In this document: positions 11,381-21,000 of the stretch, piece after piece
Position numbering within the stretch: position 1 is the stretch's first letter
How the letters are laid out: the number at the start of each line of letters is the position of its first letter
Source: Branchinecta lynchi
Lineage: Eukaryota; Arthropoda; Branchiopoda; Anostraca; Branchinectidae
DNA length: 64,000 nucleotides
Assembly (NCBI GenBank): GCA_023053575.1
Contig: JAKZAP010000001.1
Span: 20,602,533 to 20,666,532 of the forward strand
Direction of reading: 5' to 3'
Translations under genes and position numbers: made by a program
Notes under the pieces: generated by a model
Database searches by the model: none
What the model was told of the DNA's origin: nothing
What the model saw: only the letters and a program-made list of their open reading frames with translations

Positions 11381-11524
11381 GGGAATCTACGGGATTATTG
11401 CTCAGGGAGCCTACCGGGATTTCGCTCAGGGAATCTACCGAAATCTTGCTCTAGGAATCTACCGGATTTTGTCTCAGGGAATATACTGGAGGCTGGATCA
11501 GGGGATCTGCCGGACTTTGCCCCA
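11381..11524. repeat. Minisatellite, 24-bp unit, six copies
   Basis: Units of the type GGGAATCTACCGGGATTTTG plus CTCA repeat six times. Since 24 is a multiple of three, the array stays open and reads as an eight-residue RESTG-type peptide repeat. I regard this as a by-product and not as a gene. Confidence 0.8.
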
Positions 11525-12018
11525 CAATCAACTAGAAATTTTTAATCTATCGGAATTTTTCTCAGGGACCGGAAGCGTACCGGAAAATGAATTGGGTGAT
11601 TCCGGTAATCTTCTATGTCTCTGTAGCTTTCAACTAGTATACACCTACTGAAATATCCAAGATTTCCAGCTACAAATACTGTTCCAGGAATATCATGGTA
11701 CCGTCTACTCCAGTTTTGACAGCTTTCTCTACTGATTTCCGGTGATACGCCATGAAGAGTTCAAAAACGAGCTAGCCTTGTTCCGACGTGATCTTGAAAG
11801 TCGCCAGGAGAGCCTCGAAACAAACAAAAAGTTTGAAGGTATATTCAAAATCTTTCGTGAATTTTAAGATGTCTTTCAACTAGTATGGAAATCTTTCAAG
11901 ATGGCTAAGATAATCCATGTTACCCAGACTTTTTAGCAAGATTACCAAACTCAGTAACTGGGGTGAACCAAATTATGAATTAGCGCTACAGAAAAAATAA
12001 CTGAAAGAATAAGGAACA

Positions 12019-12410
12019 GATCGGGAGCGGTATAACAACCGAATTTCGTAATGGAATGAAACTCTTCTTAGAACCACCTTAAAACAACCGAATGTGGCTA
12101 GTCTGGTATAGATACGGACTAAACAAAAATCCGGTGAATTAACAAATTCTATAACGAATCAGAACCAAATGCATCTGATAAATCACCGAATTATGATATG
12201 GACTGACCGAATGCGATAGAACAGATACAGACTGAGAAAAGTCCGGTGAATTACCGAATTCGGTAATGAATGAGACCAAATAAACACGTTAAGTCACCGA
12301 ACTTACGAACGGACGGACCGAATGCGGTGAAATCGATGGAGACTGAACAAAGTTGAATGAATTACCAAATTCGATAAAGAATGGGAACCAATAAACCTGT
12401 TAAATCACCC
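12019..12410. repeat. Tandem array, about 112-bp unit
   Basis: Units starting CCGGTGAATTAC or similar lie at about 12131, 12243 and 12354, with a more diverged unit before them. Each also contains 'gaccgaatgcggt' and 'agatacagactgag'-type phrases. No open frame follows the period. Confidence 0.75.
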
Positions 12411-12449
12411 ACGTTGGAAATTAGGGGACAAAAGGTTTTATAAAACAGT

Positions 12450-12470
12450 CATCACGGCTTCGCCGTGATG
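12450..12470. other. Perfect small hairpin
   Basis: CATCACGGC, loop TTC, GCCGTGATG: a 9-bp perfect stem just before a C run at about 12500. It could be the relic of a repeat end. There is no evidence for a terminator role in a eukaryote. Confidence 0.6.
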
Positions 12471-12673
12471 CCGGCGAAAATTTGACCGAATGCCGTGCTC
12501 CCCCCCCCCCCCGGGATGCCCCTGCTGGCAGAACACATGTTTGAAAAATCATCTCCATTTCAAAAAAGCCCAAATTCTTGGAATGTGCATCAGACTTCAC
12601 CAAACCTTAAGAGAAGCCGCTAAAAAACGTTCGAGTATAAACTAAGACACAGGCCAGTACTGATTACAAGAAC

Positions 12674-12795
12674 ATGGAATGACATCATCAGTGATAAGAA
12701 ATCCAGACCCCAAGCCCACCTCTACGAAAAAAAACAGGGAACGACATCATCAGCGAAAAGAAATCCAGACCCCAAGCCCACCTCTATGACAAAAC
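12674..12795. repeat. Direct duplication, about 65-bp unit
   Basis: The phrase 'gacatcatcagtgataagaa' and the following 'atccagaccccaagcccacc' occur twice in tandem with few changes. Confidence 0.8.
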
Positions 12796-13104
12796 CATAG
12801 TCAACCCAAAGGCAGTCACTGTAGAAGAAGTATTGGGGGATTGATCTTTCCTGTTTCTCCCTTTAGATATTTTAATGGGATTATTGGTGGTCTGAATCAC
12901 CACAAAATACAAAATATGAAAACAATCATACTTTTATGGTACGGTAATAGATTTTGTCTTAGATAGAATTTCCTTCTAGGGGTAGCTGGGGGAGGCAGCC
13001 TGTCTTTTCTCCGAGGGGTGCTTGGGGGAGGCAGCTAGCTACTCCTGATCAATTTTAAGAACCAACATGATAGTCAGTTTTCTTTGCAGCTTTGATTACC
13101 GGCA

Positions 13105-14052
13105 ATGCTTTACTTCTGTCCGCAGTGCGGAAACAAACTGGTGACCGAATACTCTATGGTGAAAGGAAGATATAGATTCGGATGTAGAACATGCCCCTAT
13201 GTGCACACGCTTAGCAAGAGTGGATTTAGCTCGCCATATCATCCAAAAATGAAGGTTTGATTTTGACATATACTGAATGTTAGGTACTATGCCCATCACT
13301 CTTCTACACTAATAACTTCATCTTACCTTTTAGCAAGAACAGATAATAATAAGAATTCGTTTCTCTCAGTCAGTGTGCGGGGAAAGAAACAGGATCTTGG
13401 TCCGTAAATATTGAGCGAGTGTTCATATTTGCATTATGTGGATTTAGTGTTGTGATTATGCAGAAGTTTCGGATGCAGGAAAGAAAGCTCTTTGTCAACC
13501 CTTCTCCGCACACTCCTGACTGGAATTTCTCGCTAACGTTTCAGAATTGAGGGAAAATGATCAGTTATTCCAGAAGAACTTCCTTGTCTGTCTGTCTAAG
13601 ACAATGTTAATTTCCCTGAACTGATTGTGTGAAAATTCTTGCATTTTGTATTAGGGATCGTTGAGAAGCAAGTGGTCAACCCACTTATCAAGAACTGAAA
13701 AAAAACTATTATCCAGGAGTAAAGGATGCTTTCGCTCCCTTTGAGGGATGTCTACAAGGAATAGGTCACTTGTCGAGAAAATGGGGGCGCTCTGTGAGGA
13801 GAGGGTAATCTTTCTTGTGGATCTTTAAAGTCTTAAATCTAAAGAAGGCGTAACTTGACTGTTTTCTTTCAGGAAATAGACGACATCATCAATAGTGCAG
13901 ACACATGGAAAAATGCAGACAAAGCTGTCGCTCAGTGTCCCAAATGCGGTCATGGCGAGGCTTACTTTATGCAGATCCAGACTCGGTCGGCAGATGAACC
14001 CATGACAAACATAATGAGATGTGTTGAGTGCACCAATACCTGGAGAGACTAG
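13105..14052 (+). CDS. POLR3K: RNA polymerase III subunit RPC10 (POLR3K/RPC11 type), two exons
   Basis: Small zinc-binding Pol III subunit needed for RNA cleavage, termination and reinitiation in the nucleus. Exon 1 is 13105-13254 (50 codons, ends AAG), with donor GTTTGA at 13255. Exon 2 is 13873-14052 (59 codons plus TAG), preceded by the acceptor TTTCTTTCAG. The 109-residue product is close to the usual 108. The N-terminal zinc ribbon uses Cys5, Cys8, Cys27 and Cys30. The TFIIS-like C-terminal ribbon uses Cys72, Cys75, Cys100 and Cys103, and carries the hallmark QTRSADEP loop with the catalytic Asp91-Glu92. The ATG at 13105 is chosen because it places the first Cys pair at the conserved position. 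A possible acceptor (TTTCTTTGCAG, ends 13089) lies 15 bases upstream, so a 5' UTR intron or a leader splice site is possible. The 618-bp intron holds nothing recognisable. Confidence 0.96.
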
Positions 14053-14104
14053 TTAATTTTTGGGTCGACCAAGGTCGGTGGAAAGACGAAACCAGTGAGA
14101 AGTG

Positions 14105-14110
14105 AATAAA
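14105..14110 (+). promoter_or_regulatory. Candidate poly(A) signal of the RPC10 gene
   Basis: AATAAA, 53 bases after the stop codon of the Pol III subunit gene and followed by a T-rich stretch. It is the canonical hexamer at a plausible distance. Confidence 0.65.
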
Positions 14111-14665
14111 ATTTTTCCCCTGTGGTGGAAACAGTGTATGCGTCAGAAAGCATGGAACTAAAAGAAATTGGTCTTGTGTAGCTCAGTGCTCAGCGGCTGG
14201 TCTCTACTGGGCAAATACGTTTTTCGTCCGTATCGTTGTGGATTTGTGGGACTTGGAAGGATCTTAATGCTGTTCTTTTTCCGACAGCTTTCGTTACAAT
14301 GTTTGTGCTTCACGAATAAAGGTCATAACTTACTCAGTTCTTTAATTAATATACTGACGAATATGAAAACCGTGGGACTTCTCTCAGATTTACGTTCCAG
14401 CCTCTCGTCCTCGTCATACACCTCGTGACGCCATCTCTGTTGTGTGCATGCTGTGTACTAGATGGCGCATGCATGCTGCGTCCGGATTTTGAGACATTGT
14501 CTAACCATAATTATGCATAATACTTCTCGATAACACATCGCCCCTAGTGTGAGCCTTTAGTGTTAGTGCTAGTCAGTGTCGACAATGGTAGTAGAGTTCT
14601 GCGACCGGTCCCTTACCAGCAAATACAAACATGAAGCAAAAATGTTGAGGCATATAGTTGTGACA
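14111..14665. other. No recognisable gene
   Basis: The spacer downstream of the Pol III subunit gene. A phrase resembling a tRNA A box occurs near 14176 but no B box follows. Nothing else is recognised. Confidence 0.5.
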
Positions 14666-15620
14666 ATGATAATGCGAGATATCTAAATGAAACTTGGCAG
14701 GTATGTCAGGGATCTGAACTGATTGACTTGGGAATAGTCGTTCGCCGGCCCGACCATTTTGGGGGGAGTTGATTGATGGGGAGTTTGGAATCTAGTGGCA
14801 TGCATAACTTTTGAGCGGGTGCCTAGATACGAAATTAACGGAGCCATATGGTTTCGGGGCTATGTGGGGGGAGTTGGAGGGGGTTTCCTGGAATTCCGGT
14901 AGTCGCGAGTTAGAATAGTTCCAGATGTACTAAGACAACGAAACTTTGCAGGCATATTAGTGTTCCGACTTAATTGACTTAAGAAGAACCTGACACAACA
15001 TACCCCCGGAAACTTCCGTTCCTAGATCCGAGCATTTTTGGGGGAGCGAGGGTAGAGAAATATGGAAATTGACTTCTGCAAATTGCGGACGAGTGGAACT
15101 TAATGGGTGGTAAGAATCGATGGCCTCAACATGTAAAACATGCGCTGGAACTTTATGCGACTACGGTTGGGGGAATTGGGGGGGGGGGGGGGCTTTTGAC
15201 TTGCACAAAAAACAAACGGATGGACCGAATGAGATGGAAGTTCGCGGCCTAGATTTGTTATTTGGCGCCCGGGACGGATTCGGCCAGGGTAAGGGGGGGG
15301 GGAATGGAAACTTTCAGATAAGTTATGCTCCAATTTCAGTAAGACTTGATGGACAGGAAGAAGGAATTAAGAGATACGACGTTTATGTTTTCAAGCCCTG
15401 TTCAGCCACAATGGGGGGGAGTTAGAGGGGGATTGCCGGAAACTTTGAGGCTCGCGGAGGGGTCAAGCGAGTGCATCAGTTTAAATGAAACATGGAACAT
15501 AGAGAGAGCATATACCCTAGATGACAAAGTTGGTCCCGAACCGGGTCCGACAACTTTGGTGGGGGGGTGGGGGCACCAACCTGGCACCAAAACGCGAAGT
15601 TTATCGGCAGGGAGCTGAGA
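14666..15620 (-). repeat. Family A repeat, core units without clear ends
   Basis: A minus-orientation run of family A core units ('aaatgaaacttggcaggtatg' near 14688, 'gacttgatggacaggaag' near 15341) with G-rich tracts (14 G at about 15179). Neither the terminal hairpin nor the 5' end is present. On the right it abuts the Ty3/Gypsy remnant. Open frames here are glycine/proline-rich by-products. Confidence 0.75.
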
Positions 15621-15726
15621 AGGATTACGAACATGCGTTACAGCCGCATGCAGAGCCGAAGAAGTAGACAGTATTTGCAGAAAGCAGGAAACGAACGGGA
15701 TCCTGAAACCGAATGGTAAGCCTTCA

Positions 15727-16074
15727 GTGTCCTTCGGAGATTTGTCCCCTCAACCATCTGATCTGCGTTTCCGTAAATACCGGTCCAAGTCAAGAAGTTC
15801 GTCTGTTTCTTCAAGAAACAGCTCGGTTTCCTCTCGTTCTTCGGAATCCTTCCACTCTCCCGGTACATATGGTGTTCGGACAGATTTCCGTTCCAGGAAT
15901 GACACTTTTTCTGTTGGACAGGGTCAGCGTCGGTCTTACTTCCGGCGGTCTTCAAGGGACGGACGTCGGAACTTTCAACGAAGTAATAGCCGACGTTCAA
16001 CTAGTCGGTTCTCAGGTAGTTGGCCTCGTAGCGATCTAGCTAGGAACTGTTTTTCTGGCTCGCGACTCGCATAA
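15727..16074 (+). pseudogene. Gag-like basic tail of the Gypsy element
   Basis: About 115 codons, very rich in Ser and Arg, with RS and RRS runs (for example SRSSSVSSRNSSVSSRSS), ending at 16074. Such basic low-complexity tails are common next to the protease in Ty3/Gypsy polyproteins. The frame stays open upstream of 15727 for about 25 codons without an ATG. No zinc knuckle is seen. The protease that follows is in another frame. The first codon given here is GTG, so it is not a true start. Confidence 0.55.
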
Positions 16075-16127
16075 AAGGGGATATGCGGGTCGGCGTGTTG
16101 TAAATATTGTAAATATCAGTTCTTCGT

Positions 16128-16424
16128 ATGCCAAAGTGTCCTATTATTGTTGGACCGTCGTTTACGTTTGCAATGATTAATACCGGAAGTGAAGTTTCTT
16201 TGATGCGACATGATATTTTCCAAAGCATTCCTTCCGTTGACGTTGCCAATTTTTCTCGGAATTTTGATTTCCAACTTCAATCTCTTTCCGGTCATCCGAT
16301 TTTGCCTGTCGAACAGGCCGATGTTGAAGTTGAGCATAGCGGACAACGATTTCGTCACAACCTGATCATGCCTACGTCATCTATGCGTGATCCTTCCCTG
16401 ATTGGTTCAGATATTATTCGATAG
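16128..16424 (+). pseudogene. Retropepsin-like protease with altered active site
   Basis: The aspartic protease of the Gypsy element. The flap and core layout is typical: the active-site strand MINTGSEVSLM (residues 17-27) and the later LIGSDIIR segment. In retropepsins the motif is D-T/S-G; here the Asp codon reads AAT (Asn). The frame ends at a TAG directly after SDIIR. The next codons (16425 on, MKIDIFLSSEF) continue the same domain in the same frame, so this TAG is an in-frame nonsense codon. Both changes point to a dead copy. Confidence 0.75.
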
Positions 16425-16772
16425 ATGAAAATTGATATTTTTCTTTCGTCTGAATTCCTAGTGATAAACGGTGTTCAGCATCCGATTTTCTTCGAAAGTT
16501 TTGCCAAAGTTTCTTCTTATGTCAGTCTCAAGCCTTGGTCAGCCAAGCTGGTTGTTATGAAGATCAACATACTTCATGCTGGCAAACTTATCCATTTTCG
16601 ACCTCAAAATTCTTCTTTTGGTGTTGAGTCTCTGTACGAAATCAACGCCTTTGGTCCGATTGAAGTCCCAGTTTTCAACACTACTGGGAGGCGCATCCGT
16701 CTACATCGTGGTCAGAAGTTTCGCCGATATTTCGTCTGTCAGCGACGATCACCTTCAGCCAGATTCCAGTAG
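16425..16772 (+). pseudogene. Linker between protease and reverse transcriptase
   Basis: Continues the protease frame after the TAG (about 115 codons). It includes a second small beta-rich segment (residues about 75-105, INAFGPIEVPVFNTTGRRI) of the kind that precedes Ty3/Gypsy reverse transcriptase. Around 16720 the coding sense moves into the +1 frame, which carries the reverse transcriptase. Confidence 0.55.
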
Positions 16773-17260
16773 GGACCCAGCATCTTCGAAGTCCAGTTCT
16801 GCCCGGCACCGACAGGCATCAGACAACTACGACTGGTTCAGCAAAGAGCGTCTCCGAGAACTTCAGTCTAAGTTCAGCTTTCCAGAGTGTTCCAGAGAAG
16901 AAGGTCAGCTGCGAAACGTGATCGAGACCTATGCCGACGTCTTCGTCTTAGATGACGACAAACCTCTTGGACGCTGCAGCACGTACCGACATCGAATCCA
17001 GCTGGAACCGGACGCAGAACCGTACCGTGGACACCCATACCGCGTCCCGCACTCCTTACGACACGAAGCAGACATGCAGCTACAGCGTATGCTTCAGCAG
17101 GGAATAATTCGACGAAGTACATCAGAATGGGGCGCACCAATGCTTGTTCTTAGAAAGAAGAATGGAGGAGTAGGGATCGTCACGGATTTCCGGCAGCTCA
17201 ATTGGCGTACTCGCTTCAGCAACATTCATCCATTGTCAAGAATAAGCACCATCCTCGAAA
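16576..17260 (+). pseudogene. Ty3/Gypsy reverse transcriptase, N-terminal part only
   Basis: The coding sense in this frame starts near 16700 and runs to about 17260. Recognisable parts are YADVFVLDDDKPLG, then HRIQL, YRVPHSLRHE, LQQGIIRRSTSEWGAPMLVL (fingers) and VTDFRQLN (motif 1/A region) followed by HPLSRI. Motifs B and YxDD, RNase H and integrase are missing. From about 17265 the frame degenerates into a QSSIATEE-type repeat and unrelated sequence. I read this as an internal deletion joining the start of the reverse transcriptase to the 3' end of the element. Confidence 0.85.
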
Positions 17261-17607
17261 GTTCACAATCATCGATAGCCACAGAAGAGACGCAGCCACA
17301 ATCATCAATAGCCACAGAAGAACAAGGTGCAGACGATCATCCTCAAGCACGAAAATCTTCAAGGAGAAGAAAACAAATTTTTTGGAAATACACTTTTCTT
17401 AGAGTGTTTTTTGTTGCACTAAGCACGAAAATAATTCTCACTTCCGATTTAAAGCTAATCTCAAGTTTTCAGATTTGTTACATTCTTCTAATTTTAATTA
17501 TGACATCTCGTTATCCCATGCGAGATTAGTCATAATTGTATATTTTGTATTTTCTTATATTTGTATTTTTGTAAAATTTTCGCGCGAGGTCGCGCTATTT
17601 ATTTTTA

Positions 17608-17875
17608 AGGGGGCTATCTTGTATTATAATAATTAGTTGTAAATATTCAGTTTGTAAATAAGGTTGTCAGTATATTCAAGTTTAATGAGGGTTGTAAGTT
17701 CAAGTTTAGGAAGGGTCAATGTAAATATTAAGTAGTTTCGGGAATATGTTAAATATGTAAAATGTAAATAAGTGCCCGTGGTTTAGTGTAACTTGTGATT
17801 TTGATTTGAGTTAGTATCCAGACTTTGTAGCGTATAGTGAAAATAAAGTAGTGTTAGTCTGTCAAAGTTTATATG
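17608..17875 (+). repeat. Candidate 3' LTR of the Gypsy element
   Basis: A purine run (TTTTTAAGGGGGC, about 17605-17617) resembles a polypurine tract. It is followed by about 260 bp of AT-rich sequence with an AATAAA at about 17843 and an end near TATATGACA. The layout fits an LTR (U3, poly(A) signal, R/U5), but no matching 5' LTR is present, so the limits are tentative. Confidence 0.4.
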
Positions 17876-17919
17876 ACACCCCCTAATCTATATCAACCCG
17901 TACTAAGGTTCAACAATAT

Positions 17920-18035
17920 ATTATACCAACCCCTTCGACCTTCGATTGCTCTAGCTCTCTCCGAACGAATTTAAGCAAAGAAAGACTCATCCACGAGCAG
18001 AGCTATACTAGTGTGAAGAAAGGGGTAGGGGTTTG
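17920..18035. repeat. Dispersed repeat, inverted copy at 57.99-58.12 kb
   Basis: Contains 'ccaaccccttcgaccttcga' and 'cagagctatactagt'. Both phrases occur in the same order on the opposite strand at 57990-58120, with a more variable middle. The family is unknown. Confidence 0.75.
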
Positions 18036-18044
18036 ACAAAAACT

Positions 18045-18428
18045 AGAAAAAGCATTTCAAGAGATTTCGGGTGTCCCCCTCCAGCCCCCCCCCCCCCCCA
18101 CAGTTATCGGATCCGATCCGAATTTGACAATGAACATCCAAGACACTTGTTCTTGATACCTCTCAAGTTTAATGCACGCCCAACTATTCCAAAGTTATGA
18201 ATGTTATTAATTTCCGGATTCCCCATCTTGACACTCCCGCATTGATAGTCGGATCGGGGAAGTGATTATTTCCTAGTTAATCCGGTTGGGTCCCTGATAT
18301 GCGTGCCAAGTTTTATCGTCGTAGGTCATATGGAAGTGCCCAAACTAGCAAAATGCGGACAGACCGACAGACAGACAGACATTACGATCGCTATATGGCA
18401 CTTGAGTAAGCTCAAGTGCCATAAAAAT
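18045..18428 (+). repeat. Family A repeat, 3' end with complete hairpin
   Basis: Truncated core units, then a GACA-type microsatellite (about 18355-18380), then ATTACGATCGC and the terminal hairpin at 18394-18423. The hairpin stem is TATGGCACTTGAG / CTCAAGTGCCATA around a TAAG loop. This is one of two copies with a perfect hairpin. Confidence 0.88.
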
Positions 18429-18429
18429 G

Positions 18430-19220
18430 CGAACGGCATCGTAAACTGAAGCGCTCAACAGAAGTGCAACTAACGTTCTCTTCGCTCCAACTCGAGAAAT
18501 TTTCTGCGTGCCGATTATAACCCGGTTTCAGTGCTTCTTTCGTGAGGGAAACTTCATATTCGTCAAACGCTTCTGTCCAGACGCTATTTAACTTGCAATT
18601 ACTGCTGTGTCCTGGAGGTACTGAATCGTTTTAAGTCGACTGTAATTGTTATGAAATGTCCCTTAAACGACGCTATACCGCATTTATCTCTTAGCTTGCG
18701 ATTTGGAATAGAATACAGAAAGCCGGAGTAGTTTGCTATGCGCTCCTATCATGGCACCAAGAACCGATAACGGTATTCAGCAAATGCATCAAACAAAAAT
18801 CCTCGATCGTGTCCCGTATATTCTGCGCGGGTCCAGTCCTTGAGGTGTGGACAGACTATCGTTACATGGTGGTCGTGAAATAGAGTTCCAGCCGTGATTT
18901 TCATCAACATCATGAATCCCACATGGAAATTTTGAAATTCTTGTATCTGTCCCGGGCAGAATTGACGTAAAGGTACATCCATCTCATGACTAGGTCTCGT
19001 CACTTGACATAGCTCCTCTGGAGTCTTATATTGTCATCACTGATGTTATTTTTTAATGCTAGTTCTTCTGTCTCTCGCGTCTTTTGAACTGAAGCTTTTC
19101 AGATTGTCCCGTCTGTCGGGGGAAAACTTCCGCAAAAAAGGCTCGTGGTGCCTGTACACTTTTCCTTTCGTTCATCATGGTGTCATACATTACCAAATTT
19201 GAGATACAATCACTTCCTTT
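18430..19220. other. No recognisable gene
   Basis: A spacer between family A and family B copies. The minus-strand frame at 18749-19003 (84 codons) has no recognised domain. Confidence 0.5.
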
Positions 19221-19223
19221 GGG

Positions 19224-20256
19224 TTTTTGGGATCCCAAAACGTAAGTGCAGGGATACCTATGACATCGCAAAAGTTGTCCGTCTGTGCGCGCTATAACTC
19301 TCGAAAGGAATGAGATATTTTGATGAAACTTGGTCTGAGGATTCATTGGGTCAAGGGTAAGATCAAGTTCGCAGATGGGCTCTGTAGCCCTATATTTAGG
19401 GGTGGGGGAGGGGGTTCAAATTAAGGGACACACGATAAATTTTTTAACAGCTAATGTGATAGTCGATTATGGTGTAAGAAGGCATGCTGAGCACGATAGA
19501 GAAATTCATTTTCTCGCCGGACATGTAGTTCGTGCTGAATCCGGCAAAAACCGGAAAGTTGGTTAAAAGTAAAAGTTTTATACGAAGTTGATTAAATGAT
19601 CGATTCAGGAGTAAGAAGACATGCTGAACACGATGGTGAAAACCATTTTCTGGCCGAACAAGTAGTTCGTCCGGAATCCGGCAAAGACCGGAAAGTTGGT
19701 TAAAAGTAAAAGTTTCATTTGAAGTTGATTAAATGTTTGATTTAGGGGTAAAAGACATGCTGAACATGACTGTGAGAATCATTTTCTCACCGTTCAACCA
19801 GTTTGCCCGAAATCCGGCCAAAACCGGAAAATTTGTTAAAAGCAAAAGTTTGATGAGATGACAGATAAAGGGGTAAGACGAGAGGCTGAATCTGTATATG
19901 ATAACCATTTTTTACCCAGACATATAATTAGTCCGGAATCCGGTTGTAACAATATTTTTTTTTAAGTCAAATTTTTATTCAAAGTTGATTAGATGTTCTT
20001 AATAGGGATTTGAAGCTGGATTTGTTTCTGAATTTTCCTTTTTTGCTGGACTAATAGTTTGCTCGGAATTCGGGCGAAACCGGAAACTTGGCAGAAGTAA
20101 AGCAGGAAGTCTCGGTCAGTATCGTCAAAATAGATATGGCTTATAGAGGTATATATGAACTTGGTTTTCTCTGATGTTTAGCCTGGCGAAGACAAGACTC
20201 TATTGTCTGAATCAAATATTAGATTTTTGGGGTTCCATCAACACCTTTTGTCTTGT
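19224..20256 (-). repeat. Family B element, complete
   Basis: In minus orientation. The left end is the palindrome TTTTTGGGATCCCAAAA (19224-19240). Then come the region of 'cgcaaaagttgtccgtctg', the G-rich block (about 19398) and about five core units each containing 'agttcgtccggaatccggc' or a variant. The right end 'ccatcaacaccttttgtcttgt' is the 5' end of the family. The right-hand units are the most diverged. Confidence 0.9.
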
Positions 20257-20497
20257 GCAATGGGAGCATATCACGAGACAAATTTTCACGAGACAACCGG
20301 CTTTTGTCAAGTGTCACTAGGCAAATCCTCACGAGGCAATCATAGCATTAGACAAATCTTCGAGAGGCAGTTATTCATCAGAAAACCCTTCCACGAGACA
20401 ACCCAGACCAAGAAAAGTAGGGTTAAGACAATCAGCTTAGAGTGAGCTACCGTATAATATAGTAGAGAGTGCATGTTAGAATAGCAGTCAGTTTTGA

Positions 20498-20818
20498 TTC
20501 TGGAAACAGAATGTCAACCCAAATCCAGTTCAAAGTGGTGGAAACTGCAAGAGCAGGGACTGCAGTCCATTCCTGGTCCATAGTAGTGGCTACAAGTTCG
20601 TTCTGTTTTCAACGTCTTCAGAAAGCAGATACTACAGATGCTCTGACAAAGGCTGTCCAGTACGAAGGAAAGAAGATAATGGCAAGTTTACTCCAACTTC
20701 CGCGGCTGACCACAACTACATATGTAATCCAGCAGCGACTGTTAACGACAAAATTCGATCCTGCTTCTCCGGCATTTTATCTGTTTACATATTAATTTCC
20801 TACTTTGTGTTTAGTTAG
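20498..20818 (+). CDS. FLYWCH-like zinc-finger ORF inside the foldback element (partial)
   Basis: A 106-codon open frame without any ATG, bounded by TGA at 20495 and TAG at 20816. Residues about 22-78 follow the FLYWCH pattern: hydrophobic strands (SPFLVHSSGYKFVLF), an aromatic pair before the first Cys (RYYRC), C-x4-C (CSDKGC, residues 48 and 53), a basic strand (PVRRK) and a His near the end (DHNY, His72). FLYWCH fingers bind DNA and often sit in proteins derived from transposases. The second His of the usual H-x-H is Tyr here. A possible acceptor (AATCCAG, ends 20528) would make this a 3' exon, and AATAAA lies at 20841. Alternatively it is a decayed captured exon. No other exon was found. 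Confidence 0.42.
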   Translation, partial: FWKQNVNPNPVQSGGNCKSRDCSPFLVHSSGYKFVLFSTSSESRYYRCSDKGCPVRRKEDNGKFTPTSAADHNYICNPAATVNDKIRSCFSGILSVYILISYFVFS

Positions 20819-20840
20819 TTTTGTGTGTGTGTGTAGATCA

Positions 20841-20846
20841 AATAAA
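20841..20846 (+). promoter_or_regulatory. Candidate poly(A) signal after the FLYWCH-like ORF
   Basis: AATAAA, 22 bases after the stop codon and preceded by a GT-rich run. It fits a 3' end inside the foldback element. Confidence 0.45.
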
Positions 20847-21000
20847 ATTCGGTCGCTGAAATTTATAGAACGTCTTTATGCTGGATTTGTCTCACGGAAG
20901 TTTGCCTCGTGATAATTTGTGTCCTGGTAATTTGTCTTGTGAAAAATTGCCAAATGACTGACTTGTTTAAAATTTGTCTAGAAATTTTTGTCTCGTGATA

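Larger units (their letters stand above)
15621..17880 (+). mobile_element. Ty3/Gypsy-like LTR retrotransposon remnant
   Basis: In order: a basic Ser/Arg-rich gag-like tail, a retropepsin domain, a linker and the start of a Ty3/Gypsy reverse transcriptase. These are followed by non-coding sequence with an LTR-like end. The pieces lie in different frames and the reverse transcriptase stops before its active site, so the element is a deletion derivative. No 5' LTR was recognised. Confidence 0.85.
20269..21000. mobile_element. Foldback element with short-repeat arms
   Basis: The left arm (20269-20420) and right arm (20878-21000) are inverted relative to each other. Each is an irregular array of short units (about 15-25 bases) around the phrase CACGAGACAAA. 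The outermost 14-16 bases (TATCACGAGACAAA) match at the two ends. The 450-bp middle holds an open frame with a FLYWCH-like zinc finger and an AATAAA. Arms made of short direct repeats recall Foldback elements of Drosophila (established knowledge), but no sequence kinship is claimed. I see no clear target duplication. Confidence 0.7.

Noticed and set aside
14166..14240. tRNA-like phrase (TGTAGCTCAGTGC)
   Set aside because: It resembles an A box, but no B box or cloverleaf follows.
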